Below, piece by piece: positions 1 through 11,030 of a stretch of DNA of 64,000 bases. The first letter of the stretch is position 1; each line of letters begins with the position of its first letter. The stretch lies in the NCBI GenBank assembly GCA_903913215.1, contig CAIWKE010000003.1:412167-476166 (forward strand), in the 5' to 3' direction. The stretch comes from an uncultured Holophagaceae bacterium (GTDB lineage Bacteria > Acidobacteriota > Holophagae > Holophagales > Holophagaceae). The position numbers and the translations under genes were made by a program. The notes beneath the pieces are model-generated. The model was not told the DNA's origin, searched no databases, and was given only the letters and a program-made list of their open reading frames with translations.

Positions 1-1
1 G

Positions 2-1129
2 GTTGTGGCCCTGCACTTCCCCCTGGCGGGCATGCGCTTCGAGGCTGAGATCACCTTCCTCGATCGGGGCCGCTACATGGAAAGCCGCTTCCGCCTGCCG
101 AAGAAGGTGCGCTTCGCGGACCGCCGCATCAGCCACCGCGCCCGCATCGGCGCCAGGGAAAAGGCCAGCGTGGCGGTCTTTGAAAGCCTCTTCGAAGGCA
201 TGGCGGCCTCGGGGCGCCTGGTGAACCTCAGCATGGAGGGCCTCTGCCTGCGCCTGGAGCGGGCCATCCAGGTCCAGGACGGCCGGCGCCTGGCCCCCCA
301 TCCAGACCTTTTCACCGTGTGCAACGAGCTTCAAGTGGTGCGCATCCTGAACCTGCCCCACCTGCCCACCATTGAGTGCTCCGGGGAGATCCACCATTGC
401 GCCCCGGTGGCCGGGGGGGCGATCCACCTGGGCCTCCGCCTCACGGGCCTGGGCAGCGTGGACTTCCAGAACCTCGAACGCTTCATGATGCGTCGGCTGC
501 CCAGCTTCGGTCACAGCTTCCCCAGCCGCCGCCGCCATGGGGCCGGGCAGGAACCGGAAGACGAGGACAGCGTGGCCCTGGGGGAAGCCGAGGAGGAGGG
601 CCTGGACCTGGAGCTCCCCGATGACCCGGAAGGCTTCGAGGAGATGCTGGGCGGCCTCCTAGAAGCTCCCGAAACCAACCCGCTGGAAGCCACTGACGAG
701 CAGCTCCCGGACCGGCTCCTGCGCTTCCGCCGCCGGACCAAGCGCCTGCTGGTCATCATGCCCGACGACCTGGACCGCAGCATATTCGTCTGCACCCTGC
801 ACATCGGCGGCTACTCCTGCTCCACGGAGGCGCGGAACCTCATCCAGGCCCTGGAGCTCACCAAACGGGTGCACATCGACGCCATCTTCCTGGACGAGCA
901 GATCGGCCCTCTCGCGGGCACCGAAGTGGCAGTGCGACTGCGCAAGATGGGCCGCCTCGGGGATGCACCCATCTTCCTGTTCCACCAGGCCCCGGATGTG
1001 CGGGTCGTGCTATCCGCGAAGGCCGCCGGGGTCAACCATGTGCTGAAGGTTCCCGTGGATTTCGATGGTGACCTCAAGGATCTGCTGGACCGCACTTTGG
1101 GGCTGATCAAGCGGGAGGGGCCTAATTAA
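2..1129 (+). CDS. PilZ domain and receiver-like domain protein (5' end outside window)
   Basis: The frame is open to the left edge, so the true start probably lies upstream; the GTG at 5 is only the first possible start in view. The N-terminal part has PilZ hallmarks: an arginine-rich stretch (RRISHRAR, about residue 45) followed by VNLSMEGLCL, the (D/N)xSxxG motif, which in this family binds cyclic di-GMP. After an acidic linker (about 180-225) the last 120 residues look like a response-regulator receiver fold, with IFLDEQIG holding the likely phosphoacceptor Asp and a K near the C-terminus (VLKVP). A role as a c-di-GMP- and/or phosphorylation-responsive regulator is inference. It ends 63 bases before tex. 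Confidence 0.75.
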   Translation, partial: VVALHFPLAGMRFEAEITFLDRGRYMESRFRLPKKVRFADRRISHRARIGAREKASVAVFESLFEGMAASGRLVNLSMEGLCLRLERAIQVQDGRRLAPHPDLFTVCNELQVVRILNLPHLPTIECSGEIHHCAPVAGGAIHLGLRLTGLGSVDFQNLERFMMRRLPSFGHSFPSRRRHGAGQEPEDEDSVALGEAEEEGLDLELPDDPEGFEEMLGGLLEAPETNPLEATDEQLPDRLLRFRRRTKRLLVIMPDDLDRSIFVCTLHIGGYSCSTEARNLIQALELTKRVHIDAIFLDEQIGPLAGTEVAVRLRKMGRLGDAPIFLFHQAPDVRVVLSAKAAGVNHVLKVPVDFDGDLKDLLDRTLGLIKREGPN

Positions 1130-1147
1130 GCGTGAATCCCCCGTCCT

Positions 1148-1156
1148 TGGTATGAT
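1148..1156 (+). promoter_or_regulatory. Possible extended -10 promoter of tex
   Basis: TGGTATGAT fits an extended -10 (TGnTATAAT) 37 bases upstream of the tex GTG. No good -35 is visible. It lies in the short gap after the PilZ-receiver gene, so tex may have its own transcript. Confidence 0.35.
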
Positions 1157-1192
1157 CGCAGTTCCCCTAGGGAAAGATCGCAAGGAGCAGGT

Positions 1193-3735
<2,543 letters not shown>

Positions 3736-3736
<1 letters not shown>

Positions 3737-4338
3737 TGGTCCGAGTGGTGCGACTCCTGGCGCCTGCCCTCTTGCTGCTGGCCCTGGCCTGCCAGCCCCA
3801 AGCTCCGGCCCCGGTCTATGGGCCCTGGGAGGAAGGCCTCACCCTCGCCTACGAAGACCCCACCCTGCCCCAGCCCCAGCGTGCCCAGGACCGCCTGCAG
3901 GTCCGTGTGGCCAAGGCCACCATGGCCCCGGGCCAGCCCCGCCTGGTGCAACTGGACCTGACCAGCATCCGAGGTGCCATGACCGCCAAGGTACAGCACC
4001 AGGGCGGCGGTCAAGCCCTCCTAGGCGAAGACGACCACGTCCTGAGTCAGCTCCTGCCGCTTGGCTTCCCCACCACCAGCGTCTGGACCGAGCGGGGCAC
4101 CGAGTTCCGCGTGGTGGGTCGCGCCACCTGGTCCGGGGCGGCCCTCCTACCCCGCACCGCCGATCCCATCGGCATCTGGGTCGAGGCCAAGCCTGACAAG
4201 GGCCCCCGTCGCCGCACCCTCTACCTGCCAAACTTCGGCGAGGTGGAGAGCATAGAGGAACGCGGCACTCAGTGGGTCACCGTGAACCGCCTGGTCGCCC
4301 AGGGGTACACGGACCTGCCCGCCATCAAACGCCGCTGA
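3736..4338 (+). CDS. Predicted lipoprotein of unknown function
   Basis: 200 residues. The N-terminus has a basic start, a hydrophobic stretch and a lipobox (LLALAC, Cys about residue 19), so it is probably a lipid-anchored exported protein. The rest is mixed alpha/beta with no family I recognise. It overlaps the tex stop by one base and is followed 20 bases later by lepB, so tex, this gene and lepB probably form one transcript. No function is assigned. Confidence 0.75.
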
Positions 4339-4358
4339 AGTCCCGCCCCGGAGCCCCC

Positions 4359-5231
4359 ATGGCCGATGCCACCCCCGCCACCGAAGACCTCGAAATCGTG
4401 CTGCCCCCGGGCGCCGACAAGGGGATGGTGCGCGACAACCTCGAAGTGATCTGCTTCGCCATGGTCCTGATCCTGTTCTTCAAGGCCTTCGTGGGCCAGC
4501 AGTTCAAGATCCCCTCGGCCTCCATGCGCAACACGCTGATGATCGGCGACCACCTGCTGGCCAACAAGTTCATCTACGCCCGCCCCCAGTGGGCCTGGGA
4601 AGAGGCCCTCTTCCCCATGCGCTCGGTGCGGCGCGGGGACATCATCGTCTTCCGCTGGCCCATCGACCGCGACCAGGACTACGTGAAGCGCTGCGTAGCT
4701 GTGGCCGGTGACACCATTGAGATGCGGAACAAGCGGCTCTTCATCAACGGCAAACAGGTCACCGGCGCCTTCGAGCACATGTTCGGCCGCAGCCCCGAAG
4801 GCCCCACCCCCGGCCCCTGGCCCCCCGAGCGCTTCGCCGGCGATGCCGAGCGGCCCGTGGGCCTCTGGCGTCACACGGACCCCGAGGTACTGGCCCTGCA
4901 CGCCCACAACCAGATGCAGGGCATGAACAGCCTGCGCCAGGATGGCTTCAAGGACAACCTGGGCCCCGTCACCGTGCCCCCGGGCCATGTCTTCGCCATG
5001 GGCGACAACCGCGACAACAGTGAGGACAGCCGCTACTGGGGCTTCTTGCCCGTGGATCACTTGCGCGGCCGACCCTTCATCGTGTGGTGGAGCTTCCGCG
5101 AAGGCGACACGGACAACGACAACGGCCACGTGCCCGATGGTCCGGGGGATGTGCTCGGCGACTTCGTGGACGCCGGCCGCCACTTCCTCACCCGCACCCG
5201 CTGGGAGCGCACCGGGAATATCCCGGAATAG
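4359..5231 (+). CDS. lepB: Signal peptidase I
   Basis: Membrane-bound serine protease that removes signal peptides from exported proteins. 290 residues from the ATG at 4359, preceded by GGAG; the longer frame from 4272 would overlap the lipoprotein gene and lacks conservation. One transmembrane helix lies at about 28-47. The Ser-Lys dyad is visible: Ser55 in IPSASMRNTL (box B) and Lys110 in DYVKRCVAVAGD (box D). Box E is GDNRDNSEDSRYWGFLP. An insertion of about 60 residues between boxes D and E is common in Gram-negative enzymes. The spacer after it has a palindrome at 5261-5286. Confidence 0.96.
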   Translation: MADATPATEDLEIVLPPGADKGMVRDNLEVICFAMVLILFFKAFVGQQFKIPSASMRNTLMIGDHLLANKFIYARPQWAWEEALFPMRSVRRGDIIVFRWPIDRDQDYVKRCVAVAGDTIEMRNKRLFINGKQVTGAFEHMFGRSPEGPTPGPWPPERFAGDAERPVGLWRHTDPEVLALHAHNQMQGMNSLRQDGFKDNLGPVTVPPGHVFAMGDNRDNSEDSRYWGFLPVDHLRGRPFIVWWSFREGDTDNDNGHVPDGPGDVLGDFVDAGRHFLTRTRWERTGNIPE

Positions 5232-5260
5232 GGGTTGGCCATCAGGATCATCACTCAGGA

Positions 5261-5293
5261 CTCAGCGCGGCAAAAGCCGCGCTGAGCTAGAAA
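5261..5293. repeat. Palindrome CTCAGCGCGGC-AAAA-GCCGCGCTGAG after lepB
   Basis: A perfect 11-bp stem with a 4-base loop follows lepB. It is not followed by a U-run, so it is weak as an intrinsic terminator. The right arm plus flank (CGCGCTGAGCTAGAAAA) recurs at about 34241-34260, so it belongs to a small repeat family. Confidence 0.7.
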
Positions 5294-5365
5294 AACTTTG
5301 GGCGTGATTGGGACCTGGCAAGGCCTGGGCGTTGGTGCTGGGCTGAACAGCCGGGAAGGAAAATC

Positions 5366-5395
5366 ATCCCCGTGAATCCCCGTTGATCCCCGGCC
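5366..5395. repeat. Three 10-nt tandem units ATCCCCGtga/ttg/gcc
   Basis: Three adjacent decamers each begin ATCCCCG in the spacer between lepB and the SnoaL-like gene. I see no function; they may be the remains of a longer tandem array. Confidence 0.6.
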
Positions 5396-5466
5396 AATCA
5401 GCTTTTTCGTGGATGGGCGTCACTCGCTGAAGAAGCTGAAACCGGTGAGGCACGGCTTCTGGCAGC

Positions 5467-6027
5467 TCAGATCCTCATCCTCGAGAATGGCCCTGAGTTT
5501 TCCCAGCACCTGATGGCAGAAGCACTCCTGGGCGATCTGGTCTGGGCCAGTTGCTTCAATTGGGTCCATTCGAGCTCGGACGGGTTGGTCGCCATCGGAA
5601 CACCCTCGTCAGCGTGGGAGCCTTGAGGCATCTGGAAGCGGAGGGGGAAGTCCCGCTCCCCCCAGTGCCCGGTGATCTGCCCGGCGACCACTTCGAGGAT
5701 CTCGATGCCGGTGAAGGTGGTGCGCTGGAAGCTGGGCTCCAGGCCCATGAAGGCAACTCGGTGGATGCCTTCGGCCACCCACCGCACCGCCACCCGGGAA
5801 CGCTGCTCATCGATGACGAGATCCTCGATCCAGGTCTGCAGGTCCGGGAAGGCCCGGGTCAGCTCAGCCAAGCCCAGGGCGAACCCCATCTTGTCGGGGG
5901 GATGCCCAGCCGCAGAGTAGTCCTCAAAGGACTCGGCGTGGAGCCGGTCGAAGAGCGGCCAATCCACTGGGGGGCACCACAGGGAGATCCATTGACGGGT
6001 GAGGTATTTAAGGGTTGGGCGATTCAT
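5467..6027 (-). CDS. SnoaL-like / ester cyclase family protein
   Basis: 186 residues from the ATG at 6027, which has AGGGGG upstream; the frame is open to 6105. The sequence has the SnoaL/NTF2-like pattern: an N-terminal helix, the region around LAELTRAFPDLQTWIEDLVID, then strands with VAVRWVAEGIH and FTGIEILEVVAGQITGHWGERD. NTF2-fold proteins of this group are small hydratase/cyclase-like or binding proteins, and the substrate here cannot be read. The last 30 residues (after LKQLAQ) look unlike the family, and the next frame encodes a plausible alternative tail down to a stop at 5420, so a frameshift near 5545 is possible. It is divergent from the nuclease gene. Confidence 0.7.
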   Translation of the reverse strand: MNRPTLKYLTRQWISLWCPPVDWPLFDRLHAESFEDYSAAGHPPDKMGFALGLAELTRAFPDLQTWIEDLVIDEQRSRVAVRWVAEGIHRVAFMGLEPSFQRTTFTGIEILEVVAGQITGHWGERDFPLRFQMPQGSHADEGVPMATNPSELEWTQLKQLAQTRSPRSASAIRCWENSGPFSRMRI

Positions 6028-6170
6028 GGCGGCCCCCTGTGGGTGGGCGAAGGGCGTGGAGAAGACTGGATTCATGCGGATGGCGAGGCCACCGCCGGAA
6101 AGCATCGCACCGGAGACTCCTTGCCTGAACGGGGCCCCTGGAAAAGTAAGAAAGAGTGTGAAAATGTCGG

Positions 6171-7013
6171 ATGGTACGACTCGTGAATCGCCCGACCCTG
6201 CTGTTCCTCCTGCTCACCTCACCCCTCTGGTCCTGGGGCAACCGGGGCCATCGCGTGGTGTCCAGCCTGGCCATCCAGTCCTTGCCCGCAGGCCCGACGG
6301 CCTGGTACCAGGGCCATGAGGCCGAGGTTCTGGATCACGCCTCGGACCCGGACCACTGGAAGCAGGATCATAAGGAGGGCCCCCGCCACTTCCTGGACAT
6401 GGAGCCCTACGGCGATCCGGCCCAGCTACCCCGCAGTCTGGAGGCGGCCCAGGCCCAGGTGGGCGGCGGTTACTACCGGCTGGGCGTGGTGCCCTGGGTC
6501 ATCCAGGATCGCTGGCGAGACCTCGTGGAGGCCTTCCGCACGGGCGACGCCTCCAAGGTCCGCTTCGCCACGGCCATCCTGGGCCACTACGTCGCCGACG
6601 CCCACGTGCCCTTGCATACCACCACCAACCACGACGGCCAGCAGAGCGGTCAGAAGGGTGTCCACAGTCGCTGGGAGACCGGACTGGTGGAGCGCTACGT
6701 GAACGAGGCGACCCTGAAGGCCCAGCCTGCCCAGGCCGATCCCGCCATTTGGGAACGCCCCTGGGAGTGGCTCCTGGCCGCCCACGCCCTCATGCCCCAG
6801 CTCCTGGAAGATGACCGCGCCGCGGACCGCACGACGCCCCTTTCCGGCACCACCAAGACCCGCGGCCCCGCCTACTGGATGATCTTCTGGGACAAGCAGG
6901 GCCCCACCGTGAACCTGCAGCTGCAGTTGGCGGGACAGCACCTGGGCGATGCCATCCTCAACGCCTGGATCGCGGCGGGGCGGCCTCCCTGCGGGGCGAA
7001 CCCGAGGATGTGA
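6171..7013 (+). CDS. Secreted S1/P1-type zinc nuclease family protein
   Basis: 280 residues with a signal peptide; cleavage before the Trp in LWSWGNRGHR would put a Trp at or near the mature N-terminus, where this family uses it as a zinc ligand. Further family motifs are DHASDPDHW, HFLDMEPYG, GHYVADAHVPLH (HxxxDxH zinc site) and HSRWETGLVERY. These trinuclear-zinc enzymes cleave single-stranded nucleic acids or, in relatives, phospholipids; I cannot tell which applies. It ends three bases from the convergent gene on the minus strand. Confidence 0.85.
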   Translation: MVRLVNRPTLLFLLLTSPLWSWGNRGHRVVSSLAIQSLPAGPTAWYQGHEAEVLDHASDPDHWKQDHKEGPRHFLDMEPYGDPAQLPRSLEAAQAQVGGGYYRLGVVPWVIQDRWRDLVEAFRTGDASKVRFATAILGHYVADAHVPLHTTTNHDGQQSGQKGVHSRWETGLVERYVNEATLKAQPAQADPAIWERPWEWLLAAHALMPQLLEDDRAADRTTPLSGTTKTRGPAYWMIFWDKQGPTVNLQLQLAGQHLGDAILNAWIAAGRPPCGANPRM

Positions 7014-7016
7014 GCC

Positions 7017-7322
7017 CTACGCGGATAGCGAAGCGTGGGAGAGCTGGTTCGCGACCTCAAAGGAGGTCTCCTGCGGCGGAGTCAAGAACCCTCCGGAGAT
7101 GCCCTGCTGCATGCGCGGCATGAGCACTTCATTGCGGAACTGCTCCCAGCTCTCCTTGGAGTCGTGGACCGCTACGATGGTCCACCCGCCCTGGGAGGCG
7201 CCCGCCGAATGGAAGAGCTGGCCCTTGGGGAGGCTGCTCCGGCTGCCGTGCAAGGTGGTGATGGTCACCTCGTACTGTTCCTTCGTGCCGCCGGGGAAGT
7301 GGTGCACGATTCCGTAGGCCAT
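7017..7322 (-). CDS. Small protein, probable dimeric alpha/beta-barrel fold
   Basis: 101 residues. GGAGG lies 7 bases before the ATG. The start (MAYGIVHHFPGGTKEQYE) and the segment GWTIVAVHDSKESWEQFRNEVLMP match the pattern of small ferredoxin-like (antibiotic biosynthesis monooxygenase-like) proteins. No catalytic residues can be named, so function is unknown. It has its own promoter candidate at 7414-7441. Confidence 0.7.
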   Translation of the reverse strand: MAYGIVHHFPGGTKEQYEVTITTLHGSRSSLPKGQLFHSAGASQGGWTIVAVHDSKESWEQFRNEVLMPRMQQGISGGFLTPPQETSFEVANQLSHASLSA

Positions 7323-7413
7323 GTCTGTCCTCCATTCAGGTGGCGGTGCCGCACGGAGCGGACGCTTGGGTTTGTTCAGGATCTGCGCGCACTTTCCGAT
7401 TACGAATCAGGCC

Positions 7414-7441
7414 AATGTAGGTTTTTTACAGACTGAGTCAA
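7414..7441 (-). promoter_or_regulatory. Sigma70-like promoter with palindrome over the -35
   Basis: Read on the minus strand: TTGACT (7436-7441), 16 bases, TACATT (7414-7419), about 90 bases upstream of the small-protein start. The -35 is embedded in TGAGTC-CTT-GACTCA, a perfect 6-bp palindrome that may be an operator. The match is good but untested. Confidence 0.5.
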
Positions 7442-7622
7442 GGACTCAATATTATTATTTCTGGGCCTCCCTTGACCACCCCGGGAGCTGACGCCTGCCC
7501 AAATCGCCTTGCCCCTGCGAACTTTGGCATTCATCGAAAGGTGCGTGCCACCCACAGACAGGCTCCCCTTCCCCTGGCCGGGCAACCCGGATGGAGCCAG
7601 GCTGGCCTCGTCTCCCGGGAGC
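7442..7622. other. Spacer without a gene
   Basis: Together with 7323-7441 this is a 300-base gap between two minus-strand genes. I see the promoter candidate and palindrome at its left end. The remainder, including an AT-rich run near 7449-7458, shows no convincing ORF, RNA gene or terminator. Confidence 0.5.
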
Positions 7623-8087
7623 CTACCTGCCCTCTTCCCACCGCTTCCGGTCCAGCCATACCTGCTGGTCCTTGCCGCGGGCATCCTTGCCCTTCCAGTG
7701 CAGCTTGAGGGGTCCCTGGGTGTCCTTCTTCTGCACGACCATGCCGGGGCCTTCGCCGGTGCGGAGGAGCTTCAGGAGGCCCTCCACGCTGGCCACCTGG
7801 GGCAGGAAGGGCAGCGGCAGCTGACCCAAGGTGGTGGCGCGCTGGTCCAGGTTCTGCCGGGGCACCAGCAAGTGGTACCCGCTGGCGCGGTCCCCCTCCA
7901 ACAGGAGCAGGCGCTCCCCGGGGCCGTGCAGCTCAATGATGAGACGGCCGCTCGTGGGCTCCATGAGCAGGCTCAGGGTGCCGACACCTTCGCCGTCTGG
8001 GCCCGCATAGCCCCAGCCGTATTGGGCGCGGATGGGTGTGGCGGTGGCTGCGGCGACCTGGGCGGGGGGCGTTGCCTGAAGGGGCAT
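7623..8087 (-). CDS. Hypothetical protein at the end of the aroB operon
   Basis: 154 residues from the ATG at 8087, which overlaps the TGA of the TPR gene by one base (TGATG). No clear signal peptide is seen. The middle (GTLSLLMEPTSGRLIIELHGPGERLLLLEG) reads as beta-strands, and the C-terminal part is basic (HWKGKDARGKDQQVWLDRKRW). I recognise no family. Coupling to the TPR gene suggests a shared cell-envelope role, but this is inference only. Confidence 0.65.
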   Translation of the reverse strand: MPLQATPPAQVAAATATPIRAQYGWGYAGPDGEGVGTLSLLMEPTSGRLIIELHGPGERLLLLEGDRASGYHLLVPRQNLDQRATTLGQLPLPFLPQVASVEGLLKLLRTGEGPGMVVQKKDTQGPLKLHWKGKDARGKDQQVWLDRKRWEEGR

Positions 8088-9976
8088 CACTCGTCATCCT
8101 CGTCGTCCTCGGCGGGGATGGCAGCCTTGGGGTCGGCGAATGGATCGGCATTGGGGTTGGGGCTCTTCGCCGTGACACCATCCAGCTTCTGGGCCTGCTC
8201 CTTGGCGATGCGAACCCGCAGGTCACCCAGGCGCTTCTCGAGCTCGGCCCGCTCCGGGAAGATGAAGGCCAGGGCCCGTTCCCACTGCTCTGCAGCTTCA
8301 GCCAGCTTGCCCTGCTTCACCAGCACCTCGCCCAGGTGCCGGCGGATCTCGGGACTGTAGGGACTCAGCTCCGTGGCCCGACGCAGGGTCGCCTCGGCCT
8401 CGGCCATCCGACCCAGCTTGAACTGGGCCCAGCCCAGGCTGTCCACCACACTGCCGCTATCCGGCGTGGCCTTGGCGCTGGCCTCGATGAGGGAGGCCGC
8501 CTCCTCCAGCTGCTGCCCCTGCTCCAGCAGCAGGTAGCCCAGATTGTTCTGCACCAGAGGATTCGTGGGCTCCTGGACCTGGGCCTGCCGCAGCACCGCC
8601 AGGGACTCCGCGTGGCGACCCAGCTGATCATAGGCCTGGCTTTGCATGATGAGGCTGTCCACGGACAGGGGGGCCAGCTTCCGCGCCTTCTCCAGGGCCT
8701 CCAGGCACTTGTCCCAGCGCTGGAATTCCTGCCAAAGACCCGCCATGCCCTCCAGGTGCAGCTGCTCCAGGTCCGAGCGGGCCTCCTTGCGGGAGAAGAA
8801 GCGATACTCCAGGTGGCTGGGCGGAAGCTTGGCCGCCTGCTGGAAGAACGGAACTTTCGGGAAGCGGGTGATGCCCTCCTTTAGGGAGGCCAGGGCGCTT
8901 TCCCAGTCATTGAGGCTGACCTCGGCCTGGACCTTGAACACCTGGGCTTCGCCATCCGTGCGGGGGCGGGGCTTCCGGGTCTGGAGGAAGGCCAGCAGGG
9001 TCTTCGCCTTGCCCTGGAGCAGCAGGGACTCTGCGTAGAGCATGGGCACGCCATCGGCGGTCCAGTCCTCCTCCTGTGGCGCATCCAGAATCCCCTGCAG
9101 GCGGCGTTCAGCCTCCGGGAAATGGCCCAGGTTCATGAGGGCACGGGCCGTGTGGAAGGTGATGCTGGGGCTGCTCTGGAGGGCTTCGGCCTTGGCCAGG
9201 GTCTCCAGGGCCTCGGCGTAGCGGGCCGTCTGGATCCGCACCAGGGAGATGTTCTCCCAGAGTCCCCGCTCCTGAGGCAGGTTCTTGGCCAGCAGGAGGA
9301 AGCTCTCTTCCGCATGGGCCAGGTAGCCCATTTTGATCTGCTCCCGGGCCAGCTCCTCCAGCAGACGCAGGTGGCGGTCCTCGGGGTGGTGCGCGTTCAG
9401 GGCCAGCAGGGCCTCCCGCTTGCCCTCATAGTCCTGGCCGGCCCGGGCGTGGATGAGCACCCGCTCCCAGGCGGGGGTGAAGCTGGGGCGCATGCGGCCC
9501 AGGCGGGTCCAGGCCTTCAGGGCCCCCTCGCCGTCCTTCAGCTGCTCGCAGGTCTCCCCCAGCCGGGCCCAGAGTTCTGCATCCTGCGGCAGGCGCAGGG
9601 TGGCGGCACGCAGTTCCTTGACCGCCTCGGGCAGGATGGCCTCGTCCTTCTGGGCGCGCTGGAACTGCAGCAGGGCCAAGTGGGCCTGGGCTTCGGCGTT
9701 CAGCGGGGCCAGTTCCACGGCCCGCCGGGCAGGCGCCACGGCGCCGTCCAGGTCCTGGGCTTCCTGGAGGGATTCCGACAGGCGGAGGTGGGCCTCGGCG
9801 CTCTGGGGCATCTCCACCAGCACGCGCCGGTAGAGCCCCGCAGCGGCCGCCGGATCGGCGCCGCCGCCGCGCAGCTGGAGGGCGCGGGCCTGGAGCATGA
9901 GCGCGCGGACATCCTCGGCGCCCAGGGGGGCAGCCACCAGGAGTAGCGCAAGGAAGGAAGGGCGCACATCAAGCAC
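8087..9976 (-). CDS. Exported TPR-repeat protein
   Basis: 629 residues. A signal peptide (FLALLLVAAPLGA) is followed by repeated 34-residue helical pairs typical of tetratricopeptide repeats (for example YAEALETLAKAEALQSSPS and GRMAEAEATLRRATELSPYSPE). The C-terminus is very acidic (DDEDDE). The first start is GTG at 9976, overlapping the aroB stop; a second GTG at 9967 directly before the hydrophobic stretch is equally possible. TPR proteins scaffold protein complexes, often at the envelope. It lies in an operon with an M28 peptidase, aroB and the small gene after it. Confidence 0.85.
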   Translation of the reverse strand: MLDVRPSFLALLLVAAPLGAEDVRALMLQARALQLRGGGADPAAAAGLYRRVLVEMPQSAEAHLRLSESLQEAQDLDGAVAPARRAVELAPLNAEAQAHLALLQFQRAQKDEAILPEAVKELRAATLRLPQDAELWARLGETCEQLKDGEGALKAWTRLGRMRPSFTPAWERVLIHARAGQDYEGKREALLALNAHHPEDRHLRLLEELAREQIKMGYLAHAEESFLLLAKNLPQERGLWENISLVRIQTARYAEALETLAKAEALQSSPSITFHTARALMNLGHFPEAERRLQGILDAPQEEDWTADGVPMLYAESLLLQGKAKTLLAFLQTRKPRPRTDGEAQVFKVQAEVSLNDWESALASLKEGITRFPKVPFFQQAAKLPPSHLEYRFFSRKEARSDLEQLHLEGMAGLWQEFQRWDKCLEALEKARKLAPLSVDSLIMQSQAYDQLGRHAESLAVLRQAQVQEPTNPLVQNNLGYLLLEQGQQLEEAASLIEASAKATPDSGSVVDSLGWAQFKLGRMAEAEATLRRATELSPYSPEIRRHLGEVLVKQGKLAEAAEQWERALAFIFPERAELEKRLGDLRVRIAKEQAQKLDGVTAKSPNPNADPFADPKAAIPAEDDEDDE

Positions 9977-11030
9977 GGGCAGTCTCCTGGTGGAGCATGG
10001 TCAGGAGCCGGGCGTGGCTCGCCTCCCACTGCTGCGGGGCCAGGGGTCGCTGGACGGCAGGCTCCCCAGGGCGCGGCAGGATGCAGATGATCTCACAGGC
10101 TCCAGCGCCCGCCGCGCCGCTCACCTGCTTGGCCTTCTTGTCCCGGGACAGCAGGGGCAGGCAGGAGGACCAGGGGGCCACCAGGGGCGCCAGGGGCGCC
10201 AGGCGCCGGGCCAGGGCCTTGAGGAAGGCCGGGGGGAAGGGCTTGGCGCCCTGGGCCTCAGACAGGAAACAGGCGGCCAGCAGGCCCAGGCCCACGGCCT
10301 CGCCGTGCAGCAATCGGTACTCCGAGGCGGCCTCCAGGGCATGGCCCAGGGTGTGGCCCAGGTTCAGCAGCCGCCGCTCCCCGGCCTCGCGGGGATCGCG
10401 GTGGACCACGCCGGCCTTGTAGGCCAGGGCTTTTTCCACCCAGGCAAACTGCACCGGGCCAGGTTGGAGCATCTCCTTGGCCCAGGCCTGCTCACCCTGG
10501 ATGAGGGCTGTCTTGATCAGTTCCCAGCGGCCGTTCTCCAGGTGCCGTGCGGGCAGGCTGTCCAGAAAGGCAGGGCAGGCCACCAGGCGCTTGGGCGCGT
10601 GGAAGGCCCCCACCAGGTTCTTGCCCGAGGCCAGGTCCGCGCCGGTCTTGCCACCCAGGGAGGCATCCGCCATAGCCAGCAGGGTGGTGGGCCAGACCTG
10701 CCAGGTCACGCCCCGCAGGTACAAGGCCGCAGCCAGACCCGCCATATCCGACAGCACCCCGCCGCCCAGAGCCACCACCGTGAGGTCCCGGTGGAAGGGG
10801 GCCTTGGCCCAGTGCTCCAGCCAGGGCACCAGAGTGCCCAGCCGCTTTTCCTCTTCCGGCACGGAGACCCAGAGCGCGTGCTCCGGCTCGGGCATGCCCG
10901 CCGCCAGCCAGGAGGCCCGCAGGCACTGGTCCCCCAGCAGCGTCCAGGGCCCCTCAGGTAGCAGGTCCCGGTCCGGCTTCTCCAGGACGAAGACCTCCGT
11001 GGCGAAGCCCGTGGGCGTGGCCAGCCTCAT
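9969..11030 (-). CDS. aroB: 3-dehydroquinate synthase
   Basis: Second step of the shikimate pathway, converting DAHP to 3-dehydroquinate with NAD and a divalent metal. 353 residues from the ATG at 11030, which overlaps the upstream TGA in ATGA. Motifs are ALGGGVLSDMAGL (NAD binding), PTTLLAMADASLGGKTG and GKNLVGAFHAPK. Metal ligands are the Glu of WELIKTALI, the His of LGHTLGHALE and the His of LLHGEAVGLG. The usual partner aroK is not adjacent; it lies 5 kb away fused to thiE. Confidence 0.95.
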   Translation of the reverse strand: MRLATPTGFATEVFVLEKPDRDLLPEGPWTLLGDQCLRASWLAAGMPEPEHALWVSVPEEEKRLGTLVPWLEHWAKAPFHRDLTVVALGGGVLSDMAGLAAALYLRGVTWQVWPTTLLAMADASLGGKTGADLASGKNLVGAFHAPKRLVACPAFLDSLPARHLENGRWELIKTALIQGEQAWAKEMLQPGPVQFAWVEKALAYKAGVVHRDPREAGERRLLNLGHTLGHALEAASEYRLLHGEAVGLGLLAACFLSEAQGAKPFPPAFLKALARRLAPLAPLVAPWSSCLPLLSRDKKAKQVSGAAGAGACEIICILPRPGEPAVQRPLAPQQWEASHARLLTMLHQETARA

